Of a DNA stretch of 64,000 nt, positions 38,980 to 49,900 are shown piece by piece. The position numbers were made by a program, and so were the translations under genes. The stretch comes from Falciphora oryzae (taxonomy: Eukaryota > Ascomycota > Sordariomycetes > Magnaporthales > Magnaporthaceae), in contig JNVV01000004.1 of NCBI GenBank assembly GCA_000733355.1, forward strand, positions 310,001 through 374,000. Reading direction: 5' to 3'. The first letter of the stretch is position 1. The number at the start of each line of letters is the position of its first letter. The notes under the pieces are model-generated. The model saw nothing but the letters and a program-made list of their open reading frames with translations. It searched no databases and was not told the origin of the DNA.

Positions 38980-39692
38980 ACTCTCCGCTACCTGGGGACG
39001 TGTTCATGTCAAGGAATAAGGGCTCTTATAGAAGTGTAAGATGGGGAAAAGGGCGACTTTTCGGGGTTTTGTATCGGGGACTTTCGGATTACATTTTTTC
39101 CCCATAGATCTTCATAGATTGCTTTAGAACAGACCCAGATGGCTGCGTTGGCGCGATCCAGCTTTAACACTGACGTTTTGGCGAGGGAGTAAACGGAAAT
39201 GTCGAGCTTCGGTACTCGCTTGTCACCAGTTGTCTACGCAGGAACATGTTCACATATCTAAGGGTGGAGGGGTGAAGTGATTGCGGTTTAGAGTATCACG
39301 GGTCGAGCCTCGATTTTCCGGAATATGGCGAACGTTATTGTAAACTTTGTTCATGAGGTAATAGGAAATGCTAAGATGGAATTCATTTTGTGTTGCCTTG
39401 TCCGTAAAACGTCAACCTGTGAGAAAAGCCCCGAGATAGAGCCGGCCCTCGGGTAATTAGATAAGCAATTTGGAAAACCCTTTGGCTGAAAAGAGAAACC
39501 CATCCACCCATTCGACAAGTGACGGCGGAACGCCAAGAGCGATCCCTCCCGCGGCGTCCAATGAGCCAGCGCCCTTTGCATGCTCCTATTGGTTGGTGGA
39601 CGGCCAGGCGGACAGTCCGGGTTGCCTAACCTAGAACATGCATCTTTCGGGCGGTAGTGCCTGCACCGGTCGTGACAGCATGACGTGAGTGG
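38980..39692. other. Convergent intergenic region
   Basis: About 700 bp between two convergent unknown genes. A 76-codon minus-strand frame at 39351-39581 has no support. No repeat or RNA gene recognised. Confidence 0.45.
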
Positions 39693-40483
39693 TCAATTAT
39701 TGTAGATCCCCGCATCACGTTCGAACTGAGCGAAGCGCTCCTCGTGCTCAGCCCGCATCGTGGCAATGTCATCCTTTATGCTGGCGATGGCAAACTTCAT
39801 GCTGGACATGTTGCGACGGATGTCCTGAAGAAGTTTCAACATCAAGACATCCCTATAAGGCATGTGATATTAATTAATTATCCCGTCCCGTCCTCCTTTC
39901 TCCTTCCTTTTTATTTTTATTTTTATTATGTAAGTCGACATACCTCTGAGACGCTTGTGTACTTGCGTCCTCGCTTTGCTGGTATGACTGTCTGCGACTC
40001 CGCTGGTTGAAAGCTGCTGGTGGCTGCTACCAATTGATAATGGTTAGGTCAATTGAGACATTATCGTGGTGGGCAAATGCAATAGTGCGGGTAACATCGT
40101 GCCTGAAAGTCCGCGGGTTGAAATCCGCTCAGTTGCACGGTTGGGTGCGACTGCGAAGGCTGGAAAGCAGATAGATTCGAATGGGTTGGGTGGTAAGGCT
40201 GTTGATGCAACTGATGGTTCGGATGGTGGTCCTGGAAGTCTGACATAAGCTGTCCTTGATCGGAATGCAGCTGCTGGAGTTGGTGGGTCTGGCCTCCCAT
40301 AGGAATTATGAAAGGAACGTCATCTTGGGTGACATCTTGGGCGACGGAGAGTTGCGGTCCCTGGTACAAAGCATGCGGGATCGGAGATAATTCTAGCTGC
40401 GGGAAAGGGGAAGCAGGCGGCAGTTGGGTGGGGGAGCCCTGGGTCTCGGCGGTCCCGAGCGATACGGGAGCCTGTGCGTCCAT
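39693..40483 (-). CDS. Unrecognised small Gln/His/Pro-rich protein with RGRK patch and C-terminal coiled coil
   Basis: Three exons: 40483-40096, 40026-39944 and 39824-39693. All joins are in phase, giving 200 residues. Intron 1 (donor GTTACC) contains the branch consensus CTAAC; intron 2 has GTATGT and CTTCTTCAG. The first 130 residues are low-complexity (Gln, His, Pro, Ser) with repeated FQP motifs. Exon 2 encodes PAKRGRKYTSVSE, whose RGRK core resembles an AT-hook or nuclear-localisation patch. Exon 3 encodes a heptad-like helix (IRRNMSSMKFAIASIKDD, then MRAEHEERFAQFER) that should form a coiled coil. A DNA-linked or scaffold role is only a guess. I do not recognise a family. Confidence 0.65.
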
Positions 40484-41265
40484 GGCAAGTTACCTATCGA
40501 CGGTGTTGCCACTGGTTTGTGGTCTGCTGTTCCCATTATCAGAGGGTGGAAGGTGAAGTGGGCTGGCCGATTTTAAAACTGTTTGGCACGCCGGTATTGC
40601 GAACCATTGCGAACCTGCTTTGAGGCAACCAGCCCACAATGTACCAATGTACCCAAACGGTTTCTTTCACCCTGTTGTTTGTCCGCTCTTCCACTCCCCT
40701 CCCCTGTTTGTCCGCTCTTCCACCCCCCCTAAAACGTTCCGCATCTCTATGGACACACACGTTCATTCTACTGTTAGTATGGGTCTGAGACAGTGGCTCA
40801 ACCCTCGTCCGCCCTGTGCAGCAAGCGGGAGGGTGTTCGATGGGCCGGGGGGGATTGAGGTCACGCAGCAGTCGGCTAGCAAGGTTTGTCAGCTGTGCTC
40901 TTCTTGGGTGAAAGGAAGATTCCGCAGTACGACCAGGTACCACCACGCACCGCCACCGATCTCTCCTTTATGTACTGCATTTATGGAGTTCGTTCGGAAG
41001 TTGGAATTCCCATTGCTAACCTCCATATCACATGGCTTAAACTTCCAGCGACAGACTTGACAACACACATAGTCCGCAGAGATGTAGGTCAAGGAGAAAG
41101 TAAAGGTTCGATACACAAAGGACGACGACCACCGAAAAGCTGCAGTATTAAGCAAGATTTCGCTACAACTGAAAAGACATGCCCAATCTCGAACCCTTGC
41201 CATGATAGCCTAACTCCAACCCATCACCATAATACCCCATCCTGTTCCATTTCCCTTGCACTCAT
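40484..41265. other. Intergenic between the coiled-coil gene and VID27
   Basis: Promoter side of the coiled-coil gene and 3' flank of VID27. It contains a near-direct repeat of gtttgtccgctcttccac (about 40677 and 40707). Frames in this span have no motifs. Confidence 0.45.
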
Positions 41266-44033
41266 TCAGTACTCCTCCACAATGTCATCCTTGCCGAGCT
41301 TGTACCGTCCGCTCGCCCGCGTGCCGATGCGCGCCGAGGACCGCCGCCCACCGCCACCGAGAGAAATGATGGCATCGCCAGCTATGCTCTCGCGCGTCGG
41401 CCGCTTGAGCGACTTGTTGCTCACCATGTTGACCTCGTGGGGCAGCGCCATGATGATGTTCCTGTCGGACCCGTACTTGAAGTCGTCGGCCTTGACGTCG
41501 TCCGAGTACCTGCGGATCTTGTACGGCTCCTTCGAGCCTGCCAGCACCTTCTTGAGACTCCACTCGACCACGTAAGGACCCGTGGCCGTGATGATCTGCG
41601 TCTCCTCCTGTCCAGAGCCGGTGTTGAACTTGGCCGGCGTCATCGAGACACCCTTGCCTGTCTCGTGCGCAAACTGGGCCACGTGCTCAGGCCGGAGCGC
41701 CAGCCGCCTCGGCTGTGGTTTGTCTGTGGCCGCGAAGCTCTTCTCGAAGCCGAGCTTGCCCTCATTCTTGCCGCTCTTCTGCATCGCGTCGATAAGTAGT
41801 AGGTACGTACGACATGTGCCTAGCACCCAGCGTCCGTCGGCCGATACGTCGAGGCCGATGATGGGCTCGCCTAGGGCCGGGATATGCGTCTTCGCGTTGA
41901 TGCCCAGCCGGTCGAATAACCGGATGTCGCCCTTGTTGGACGCCACGGCGATGTGACCCTTCTCTGTCGTAGCAACTGACGAGAAGTCGTTCTTGCTCAC
42001 GTACTGCTTCAGCTGGCTGTCCACGAGCTTGGTTCCCGACAGGCGCGGGTCAATACGGTAGAGGGCGTTGCGCGAGATTCCCAAGAAGGTCGGCTCGTGG
42101 GTCATCTGCGCGAATTTGTTCTCCGGGGCGAAGGTCACGACGGGGATGTCTTCGTGCACATTCCACTCGTCCACAACCTTGCCGTACTCGAGATCCATAC
42201 GGAAGAGCTTGTTCGGGTCTGCCTCGTTCTGCAAGATCATGTTTCGATCCTCGTTGTGGAGCATGACCTTCTTGGGGCTGAAAAGTTTGCCGTCTGGTGT
42301 CTCGACCTTGGAAATGTTGGTCGAAAACTCGAGCTTGTTGCTGGGCGTGTGCTTGAACACGCCAATCTGCGAGCCGCGCACGACGAATGACCTGTCGTGC
42401 TTGTAGCCCACTGCCAGAGACTTGTTGACGGCTGTGTCCTTGGGCTTGACGTCAACATCATCGTCTTCTTCGTCGCTATCGTAGTGCTCACTCCGGGGAG
42501 CGTCGTCCTCCTCATCTTCCTCCTCTTCCTCCGCTTCCTCCTCCTCTTGCTGTAGCTGCGCGGCCGCCTCGTCTTCCTCAATGTCATCCATGGCAAGCTC
42601 GGCAAAGGCATCCGTGATGTAGTCCTGGTCCTTCTCTTTCATCTTAGCCCACTTTGTCTCGTTCAGCTTCTCCCAGATACCCCTGAGGAGTCCCTCCTGG
42701 AAGCGCTCCATAGTGTCCTGGTCCTTGAAGCGGATGAGCCATGAGTATGCCTGTCCCTCGCCGACAAACTGGTTGAAGATGAAGGACAGGAACTCGAAGT
42801 TGAAGACCGGGTTTATATCGCCAGATATATCAATGCCCACCCAATCCCGGTCCTCGCTCGATATCTGAAGCCAGTACTGCCAGTCTCCCGTCTCCGAGAC
42901 CACAGCCCTGACAGAGGCATCCTGCAACAGGAAGGAGCCGGACACAAAGTCGAAGAAATGCAGCTCGCCAAGCTCGGCGGCCAGTATCTCCCTGGCCTCG
43001 GGCTGCTCGGTAGGCGCCATGGGGGCAGGGGTGCTCTTAGCCTTTCCCTTATCTTTTGACGGGGTGGCTTGGGGACTGGAGGTGGCAGCCGTGACCGGGG
43101 ACGAGGCTTCTGGGGATGCGGGCGCTGCCTTTGCCGCCGATCTCTTGACCGGGGTGTTGGCGAGGACGTTCTTGCTCGAGAACATTGAGTCGGACGATTC
43201 GATTGAGCGGGTCAAGGTCGGGCCGTGCAGAGGACTGGCAGGTGGAATGGGCTGCTCGTCGAACTCGAACTGGAGTAGATCGTCTTCGGACGCGGTGGTA
43301 TGAGGCTTCCGGTGCTTTCGTTCGTACTGGCACTGCCGGGCGATGCGTACGAAGGCGTCGACTTGCGCGGGTGAGGTGTCGGTGCGGTCGCAGACGAACT
43401 CGTAGACGTCACCTGCGTCACCACTGAGGTCGCGCCAGCAGAGAACCTTCTCGCCACCGCCGCCGCGGTTCTCAAATCGGAAATGGAGGGCCTCGTCGAG
43501 CAAAAACGTCTTTTCGTCGCGTTCTGAGGCAAGGGCGTCCTCCTCAGCTTCGTCGCCTTCCTCCTCGGCCAGAAGCTCGGCCTCTCCTTCCTCGTAGGCG
43601 CGCTGGACGACGAGCTGGTACTGGAAATCTTGGCCGGTTTTTCGGATGCGAGCGGCAGCGTCCTTGAAGATGAGCTCCGAGTAGCCCTTGGGGGAAAGCG
43701 GTCGGACGAGGTAGAGTTGGCCCTGGGGCAGCTCGGAAAGCGACTCCTGGCTGCTGGAGCCGAAGATGAGCTTGGCGGCTGGGGAGGATGGAAATGTCAG
43801 TGCCTGGTGGGGAGTTGCAGGGATCGCGGAGGAATGATGGGCTAAGCGAAGAGGGAAATGCGAGGCTGCAACGGGGCGCCGGCTGGCCTGAGAGGAAAAA
43901 ATACTGCAAATGGGAACCTCGCACGGGACGTCATGGGTCGGCGCATATCAACAAACTGGGGGAAAGGGACAGGCAAAGGACGGAGGAAGCACGTCGGGGG
44001 ATGGCGGCACCTACCGTTTCGCACCAAAAACAT
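41266..44033 (-). CDS. vid27: VID27 family cytoplasmic protein
   Basis: The yeast homologue is linked to vacuolar import and degradation of fructose-1,6-bisphosphatase; its biochemistry is poorly known. Two exons: 44033-44015 (19 nt, encoding MFLVRN) and 43778-41266, in phase, 843 residues. The N-terminal Vid27 domain reads AKLIFGSSSQESLSELPQGQ and LYLVRPLSPKGYSELIFKD. A PH-like middle region (around YWLQISSEDRDWVGIDISG) follows. A strongly acidic linker at about 42430-42600 (EEEEAEEEEEDEEDD) leads to the C-terminal VID27 beta-propeller domain (LAVGYKHDRSFVVRGSQIGV, IAVASNKGDIRLFDRLG, DVSADGRWVLGTCRTYLLLI). The very short first exon is easy to miss and decides the start. Confidence 0.93.
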
Positions 44034-44900
44034 TTTCGCTTGCAGGTGCAGAAAGCACTCCTCTGCTGGTCAAGTTGGCTGTGGATTGGGTAGCGTCGAC
44101 GGACGGCTTGCGTGCGGGCGTGCGGGACGGAGTTTATATCGGCGCGCTGGTCATCGTATTTTGGCGGGCTGTCTGTCCGGGAGCCTGTGCTGGTGCTCGC
44201 TGCCCGGCTTCAAAGATACTTTGAGGCAGCAACAGCCTGACCTTGCTTCTGCGGGCACACACCTGACTTCTAGCTGCAACTGCGTCATAACAAAAATGCT
44301 TGGGAAATTTGGGTGATGGAGGGGTAACAAGGGCCGTGGCGGTGCATTTCAAGACGCCACCTCCACGGCGATTGGATAGGCAGGCAAGCCACAGCCTCCA
44401 CCAGCATGGGAGCTCTGCGTCACCTCCAGGTCCGTGATGGAAGTCATTGGCGCGTGACCTTTTGATGCCCGTCGCCAGCTCGTTTGCCACGCCAGTAGCG
44501 TCAACACAGAGGACAACATTTCTTACGGTCCCAGTGGAATCCTTTCCGCGCCAGTCCAGAATACCTGCCCGTGGTGAAGGGTTTGTTTCACATGATTGAT
44601 GGAACACACTCTTTTTTCCTAGCAGTTTTCCACAGCAAATCGGCCGCCAGCATGCAGGATTGTGAATAGATGCCCATGACAATGCACAGCTAATCTTGGC
44701 TAACCAACCCGCCTAACTTGCGAGCCTGCCAATAATCCTAGCATTCCGCGTCGCTAGCTTTCGAACGTTCCCTCACCGACTCATTTGTCAATATCAGGCC
44801 AGGGAGCCCTTGTTCTGGCCGGCCAGGATACCAGGCTACATGCATGCCGCTCTTTTTTGCTGTCACCTCTAGCAGGTCCTTTGTTATGTCTCCCACTGTC
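44034..44900. other. Intergenic between VID27 and prenylcysteine oxidase
   Basis: VID27 promoter and the 3' flank of the prenylcysteine oxidase gene. A 182-codon minus-strand frame (44134-44682) has no recognisable features. Confidence 0.45.
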
Positions 44901-46826
44901 TCAGTCCTGTCCGCCTAGAACAGCCTGCCGCTCATCGTCATCCAGCGGACCAGGCATCATCTGGGAGCCATTGGCATTTTCTCTGGCTTTGAAGGAGAGA
45001 ATCACATCGTCCACCAGCAGCCTCGCCACGTTCTTGCCCATCAGCGCGCTCGTCTCCATTGTCGAGATGAAGCTCTCAATCCCAGAGGTGTAATAGAGAC
45101 CGTTGCCCAGAACCGGGTCCTGGAAGGTGACACGCGGCAGTCCCTTGGGGTACGAATGGAAGACGTGAGGGTAGATCCATGAGATGGGCTCGACCGCTTC
45201 TGTTTGCGCCTCGCCCTTGGCTTGGCCGGTGAAGGTTTCCGGTACAGGCACGCCAAGCAGCGAGGACAGGAACTCGGTCGTGACCTTCTCCGGCGAAAAT
45301 ATCTTGTATAGATATTCGACGCCTCCTGTTTTGGGATTTTTCAGCGTTCTGAGCGTGCTGAGCGAAAAGAAGCCAGCCTTCCCTGCCCCTGAGGCTCCAG
45401 ATGAGCCATCCTCCCCCTCGGCCAACGTTGTCAACACGGTCGTTGGGGCCGTGGTGCCAGGCGCGAGGCCGAAGAATTCGGCGTTCAGGCGGAATGGGGA
45501 CGTGAATAAGGTGACGTGCAGCTTGACATATGGAATCTCGTCGATGGTTTGCTTCAGGACGTCGTCGCCGGCCTCGATGTTGCTGAATTGGTAAGGGTTC
45601 GCGAGGATGACCCTGTCGAAGACGAGTGTCTCTGCAGCGTCTGGGGAATTTTCGGCTGCAGGGTCTGACGACTTTGTTCTGATGAGATACCTGGAACTGG
45701 CGTCCTCTTTCCACTTTTCCGATTCCAGTCCGATGTAGTCAACGGAGGAGTTGAACTGGATGGAAGCCCCTGAGTCCTTGACCATGGCGGCAAAGATCCG
45801 CCAGTTCCCACCAGCTACCTGAGATGCGCCATCAGGGGCAATTGAGACCTGCAATAGTGACGTTAGCATGCCATTATACCAGAAATAGGGTAAACGGTAT
45901 CTTGGCCTCTTACCATGGTCTCCAGCCCGTGGATTTTCTCAAGATTAGAAGCATAGTTGACACGTGTAGCAGCCTGAACGAGATCGTGTGCAAAACGAGG
46001 GTCGATCTGTGGAGGGGACGTTAGACAAGGTACAGAGACGAAACGGAATGAGAGGGACGCAAAGCACGAACGTTGTTTTGAGCCAGGAATTGGTCCCCGG
46101 TCAATGCCGTAAAATAGGTGAGGTTGAGCTCATAGGAGGCGGTCGTCAGGGAGCGAAAAGGGAAGTTGGGGGCTTCATAGAGCTTGAGGAACTGGGCGAC
46201 GGTGCTCTGCATGAGCTTCTGGGTCCTGTATGGGGCGAGGCCGTATTTCCAGAACAGCTTGGCCAGGTTCCACCAGTCATACTGCGAACTGTCCTGCTGG
46301 TATACAAAGCTGTCGCCATCCCAAATGGCGAGTAGCTCATCCTCCTCGGAGCCTGGGACCCGAAGCGAGAGGTTGAACCGGTGGACCGCATCCCAGAGGA
46401 TGTGGTTAAGCTGGATGAAGATGGACGCCCCGAGCTCCACAGGAATGCTGGGATCATCGTACACACCCACGGTCAAGGTGCGCCCGCCTACGCGGTCCGT
46501 CTTCTCGAAGATGGTGACATTGATGGGGATACTTGCCTCGGCGGCAAACTTGCGGATATGGTATGCGGCCGATGAGCCCGCGGCGCCGGCGCCTGTTCGG
46601 GAGTCAATAAATACGGCCAGCCAGTAGGACGACACACACGTTTCATATTTGAAACCATTCAAGATCCCGGCATGGTAGGAACCGCACGCCAGCCGAGGCG
46701 CGCCGGATGATGGCACCACTAACCGATAATCGCAACCTGTTGAGGCTTCGAGCTGGTCGATTCAGCTTGGGCAAGGGACAGGAAACCGCCCAAGCCCAGT
46801 AATGTCAAGCTCCGACAGAGCTTCAT
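44901..46826 (-). CDS. Prenylcysteine oxidase / lyase (FAD-dependent, secretory pathway)
   Basis: The family cleaves the thioether bond of prenylcysteines released from degraded prenylated proteins, using FAD and O2, in lysosome/vacuole-type compartments in animals. Four exons: 46826-46724, 46592-46072, 46006-45914 and 45848-44901, 554 residues. The signal peptide is MKLCRSLTLLGLGGFLSLAQA. The first intron splits the Rossmann motif, which when joined reads VAIIGAGAAGSSAAYHIR (GxGxxG). VTIFEKTDRVGGRT and VELGASIFIQLNHILWDAV are typical of the family. The C-terminal half (YVKLHVTLFTSPFRLN, EYLYKIFSPEKV, ISWIYPHVFHSYPKG) matches the prenylcysteine lyase domain. It is divergent from the CCT6 gene. 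Confidence 0.92.
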
Positions 46827-47507
46827 GTTGCCGACCGGTTCAGAAGCAACGTGGAATACCAGTAGAATTCAGGGCGGGAAAGGGCGGCACGAAGCTCATG
46901 GGTCAACGAGGCTCGAGAAAAATGCGAGGAACAATTTGCTACAGTTCCGGTCAAAGAGGCGACGGCAGACGCGGGAGCATAATCTGCCCGACCGAAGCTA
47001 GGAGGTCGTGGTTGCCCGGGATCCGGGGCCAGTGGCGTTCAGGCTTGTCAGCAAACGGGTGGCCCTCACGGGCTTGATTGATGTCAGCTTGCCCTGAGGC
47101 TCGCTTTAGACCACAGAATGCAACTTCACACGGATAGGAGATCGTGCTTGTTGCGGTCTGAACGACAACATGAAGAAGCACCACCCTGGCCCGATGTGTC
47201 CAGGAACCTGAAGGCGAGGGACGGGGTACAAGCTCTCCCACTCGTTTATGGACGTGTGAAATGTACCGGTGCCCCACAAAGGAAATCCGTCTCTGATTGG
47301 TCAAAGCTCACTGTCCCCTGTCGCCGCTCTCCAGGTTGCGAGGCGGGCAGGCAGCACAGGCACAAAAAAAGTCGGTTGTCCCGCTATCGCGGTGGCTGCC
47401 AAAACATTGGGAGAGCATCGGTAACGGCAAGTCTTAGAGGGGCACCAACCGACCAGCTTTGACGGCCCCATACACCCAACCGCGCCTCCAGAACAAAGAC
47501 ATACGCC
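46827..47507. promoter_or_regulatory. Divergent promoter region (prenylcysteine oxidase / CCT6)
   Basis: A 680-bp spacer between divergently transcribed genes; it must hold both promoters. No TATA box or repeated operator is obvious. Confidence 0.5.
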
Positions 47508-49541
47508 ATGTCTGCCGCCCAGCTCCTCAACCCCAAGGCCGAGTCGAGGGTATGTCGGTCCTGCTCGCGTGGTTTGGAAGGTCCCGTTCCATATTGACAT
47601 TTTGGTGCGGGCAGCGGCGGGGTGAGGCTCTCCGAGTCAATATCGGCGCGGGCGAAGGTCTCCAGGATGTCCTGAAGTCCAACCTCGGTCCCCTGGGGAC
47701 CATCAAAATGTAAGTAATCATAATTCTCACTTCTAGCGAGGTATATCCCACTAACCCTCTCTTCTCGCCCAGGCTTGTCGACGGCGCGGGACAGGTAACC
47801 GAAGCTTCCATCGACTCTCCACCACCTCCTCCCCGATCAAGCCGCACCACCCGCCCCGAACATGCGCCGCCCTCCTGCTAACCGCCGACGCGCCAGATCA
47901 AACTCACCAAGGATGGCAATGTCCTGCTCCGCGAGATGCAAATACAAAATCCCACTGCTGTCATGATTGCCCGAGCTGCGACCGCCCAAGACGACATCTG
48001 CGGAGACGGAACCACCTCGGTTGTCCTGCTGGTCGGCGAGCTGCTGAAGCAGGCTGAGAGGCATATCCAAGAGGGCCTGCACCCCAGGATCATTGCCGAT
48101 GGTTTCGAAGTTGCGAAGAACGAGGCGCTCAAGGTATGGCTGCCGCTGCCCGCCTTGCCCAGGAGAGACATGCCCATGCCCATGCCAACTTGCGACTGAC
48201 CATGACCACCCGCCCGTGCAGTTCCTCGACACGTTCAGAATCCCCAAGCCTGCCGACAGGGAGCTTCTTATCAGTGTGGCCAGGACATCGCTGGCCACCA
48301 AGCTGAACGCAACACTCGCCAACAAGCTCACGCCCGATATTGTCGATGCCGTCCTCGCTATATACAAGGCCCCGGCCAAGCCCGACCTGCACATGGTTGA
48401 AATCATGAAGATGCAGCACCGCACGGCCTCGGAGACTCAGATGATCAAGGGACTGGTTCTGGACCATGGCGCGAGGCACCCAGACATGCCGAAGCGTCTC
48501 GAGAACGCCTTCATCCTGACGCTTAACGTCGGCCTCGAGTACGAGAAGTCGGAGATCAACTCTGGGTTTTTCTACAACAGTGCCGAGCAGCGCGACAAGC
48601 TGGTTGAGAGCGAGCGGAGACACGTCGATGCCAAGCTCAAGAAGATCGTCGATCTCAAGAAGGAGGTCTGCGGCAACGACCCCAAGAAGAGCTTCGTGAT
48701 TGTGAACCAGAAGGGCATCGACCCCCTGTCACTGGACGTGCTGGCCAAGAACGGCATCTTTGCGCTACGGAGAGCCAAGCGGCGCAACATGGAGCGCCTG
48801 CAGCTCATCGCCGGCGGTGTGGCACAGAACAGCGTCGAGGACCTCTCGCCTGAGATCCTCGGTTGGGCCGGCCTGGTGTATGAGCAGCAGCTCGGCGAGG
48901 AGAAGTACACCTTCATCGAGGAGGTCAAGGATCCCAAGTCGGTCACCATCCTGATCAAGGGCCCCAACGCCCATACCATCACGCAAATCACCGACGCCGT
49001 GCGCGACGGCCTGCGCAGCGTTTATAACGCCATCGTCGATAAGAGTGTCGTGCCAGGCGGTGGCGCGTTCCAGGTCGCGTGCGCCTCCCACCTCCGAAGC
49101 GATGCCTTCTCGCGGACCGTCAAGGGCAAGGGCAAGTGGGGTGTCCAGGCCTTTGCGGACGCTCTACTCATTATCCCCAAGACCCTCGCCGCCAACGCTG
49201 GGCACGACATCCAGGAGTCCTGTATGCGGACCCTCGTACCCCCGCGGATATATGTGTTTCCTTGTCTCAAACTTGCTAACACCTGCTTTTACTCGATTCT
49301 AGTGGCTGCCCTTCAGGATGACTATGCCGAGGGCAATGCGTTCGGTCTGGACCTGCAATCTGGTGGCACAATGGACCCCACCCTGGAGGGTGTCTACGAC
49401 TCGTTCCGTGTGCTGAGGAACTGCATAGCGTCTAGCACCGGAATTGCATCTAACCTGCTGCTGTGCGACGAGATGCTCAAGGCGCGGCAGATGGGAAGGC
49501 AAGGAGGGCCAGGCCCCGGCATGGACGGACCCGAGGAGTAA
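47508..49541 (+). CDS. cct6: T-complex protein 1 subunit zeta (CCT6), group II chaperonin
   Basis: One of eight subunits of the cytosolic CCT/TRiC chaperonin that folds actin, tubulin and WD40 proteins with ATP. Six exons: 47508-47549, 47615-47709, 47773-47794, 47897-48133, 48222-49221 and 49303-49541, 544 residues, the normal size. The equatorial domain shows [18 protein letters not shown]-like [15 protein letters not shown] and the ATPase motif [13 protein letters not shown] (Asp90). The apical domain includes [15 protein letters not shown] and [19 protein letters not shown]. The second equatorial part has [13 protein letters not shown] and [11 protein letters not shown]. The zeta-type start ([13 protein letters not shown]) and the [14 protein letters not shown] segment separate it from other subunits. 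Confidence 0.96.
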
Positions 49542-49900
49542 GCCGGTTTTGGACTCGCCCTAGATACGATACCATTCTCCGTACCCATACTATCGGAACT
49601 GGCTACTGGATCTCGAGGTGTTTGACGGTAGACGTGAATAAAAGTTTGGGTCACATAGATCATTTGTCCCTTAACAAGAATGCAGGTTGCTCCAGAAGTT
49701 GGGCAACCCCTGGTCTGGGCGAGGTTGCTCCCTCTATCGCAGAAAAAATCCATCTGCGCGCGCACTGCGGGACACTTTTTTTCGTCATTGTGCCCCGCGA
49801 TTGCTGGGATCAAAAAATCCTGCCCCACCACGCGCCTCAATCCAAGGCTACTTTTTGTTTATTTTTCGTTTATTTTTCTCCATACGCAGAAGAACACAAA
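49542..49900. other. CCT6 3' flank and PDCD2/Tsr4 promoter
   Basis: A 360-bp tandem spacer. The part just before the next gene is T-rich (tttttgtttatttttcgtttattttt), common in fungal leaders. No gene seen. Confidence 0.5.

Noticed and set aside
40072..40140. tRNA-like stretch with GGTTGAAATCC
   Set aside because: The T-arm-like hairpin has only four pairs with an eight-base loop, the D arm does not pair, and the region straddles an exon-intron border of the coiled-coil gene.
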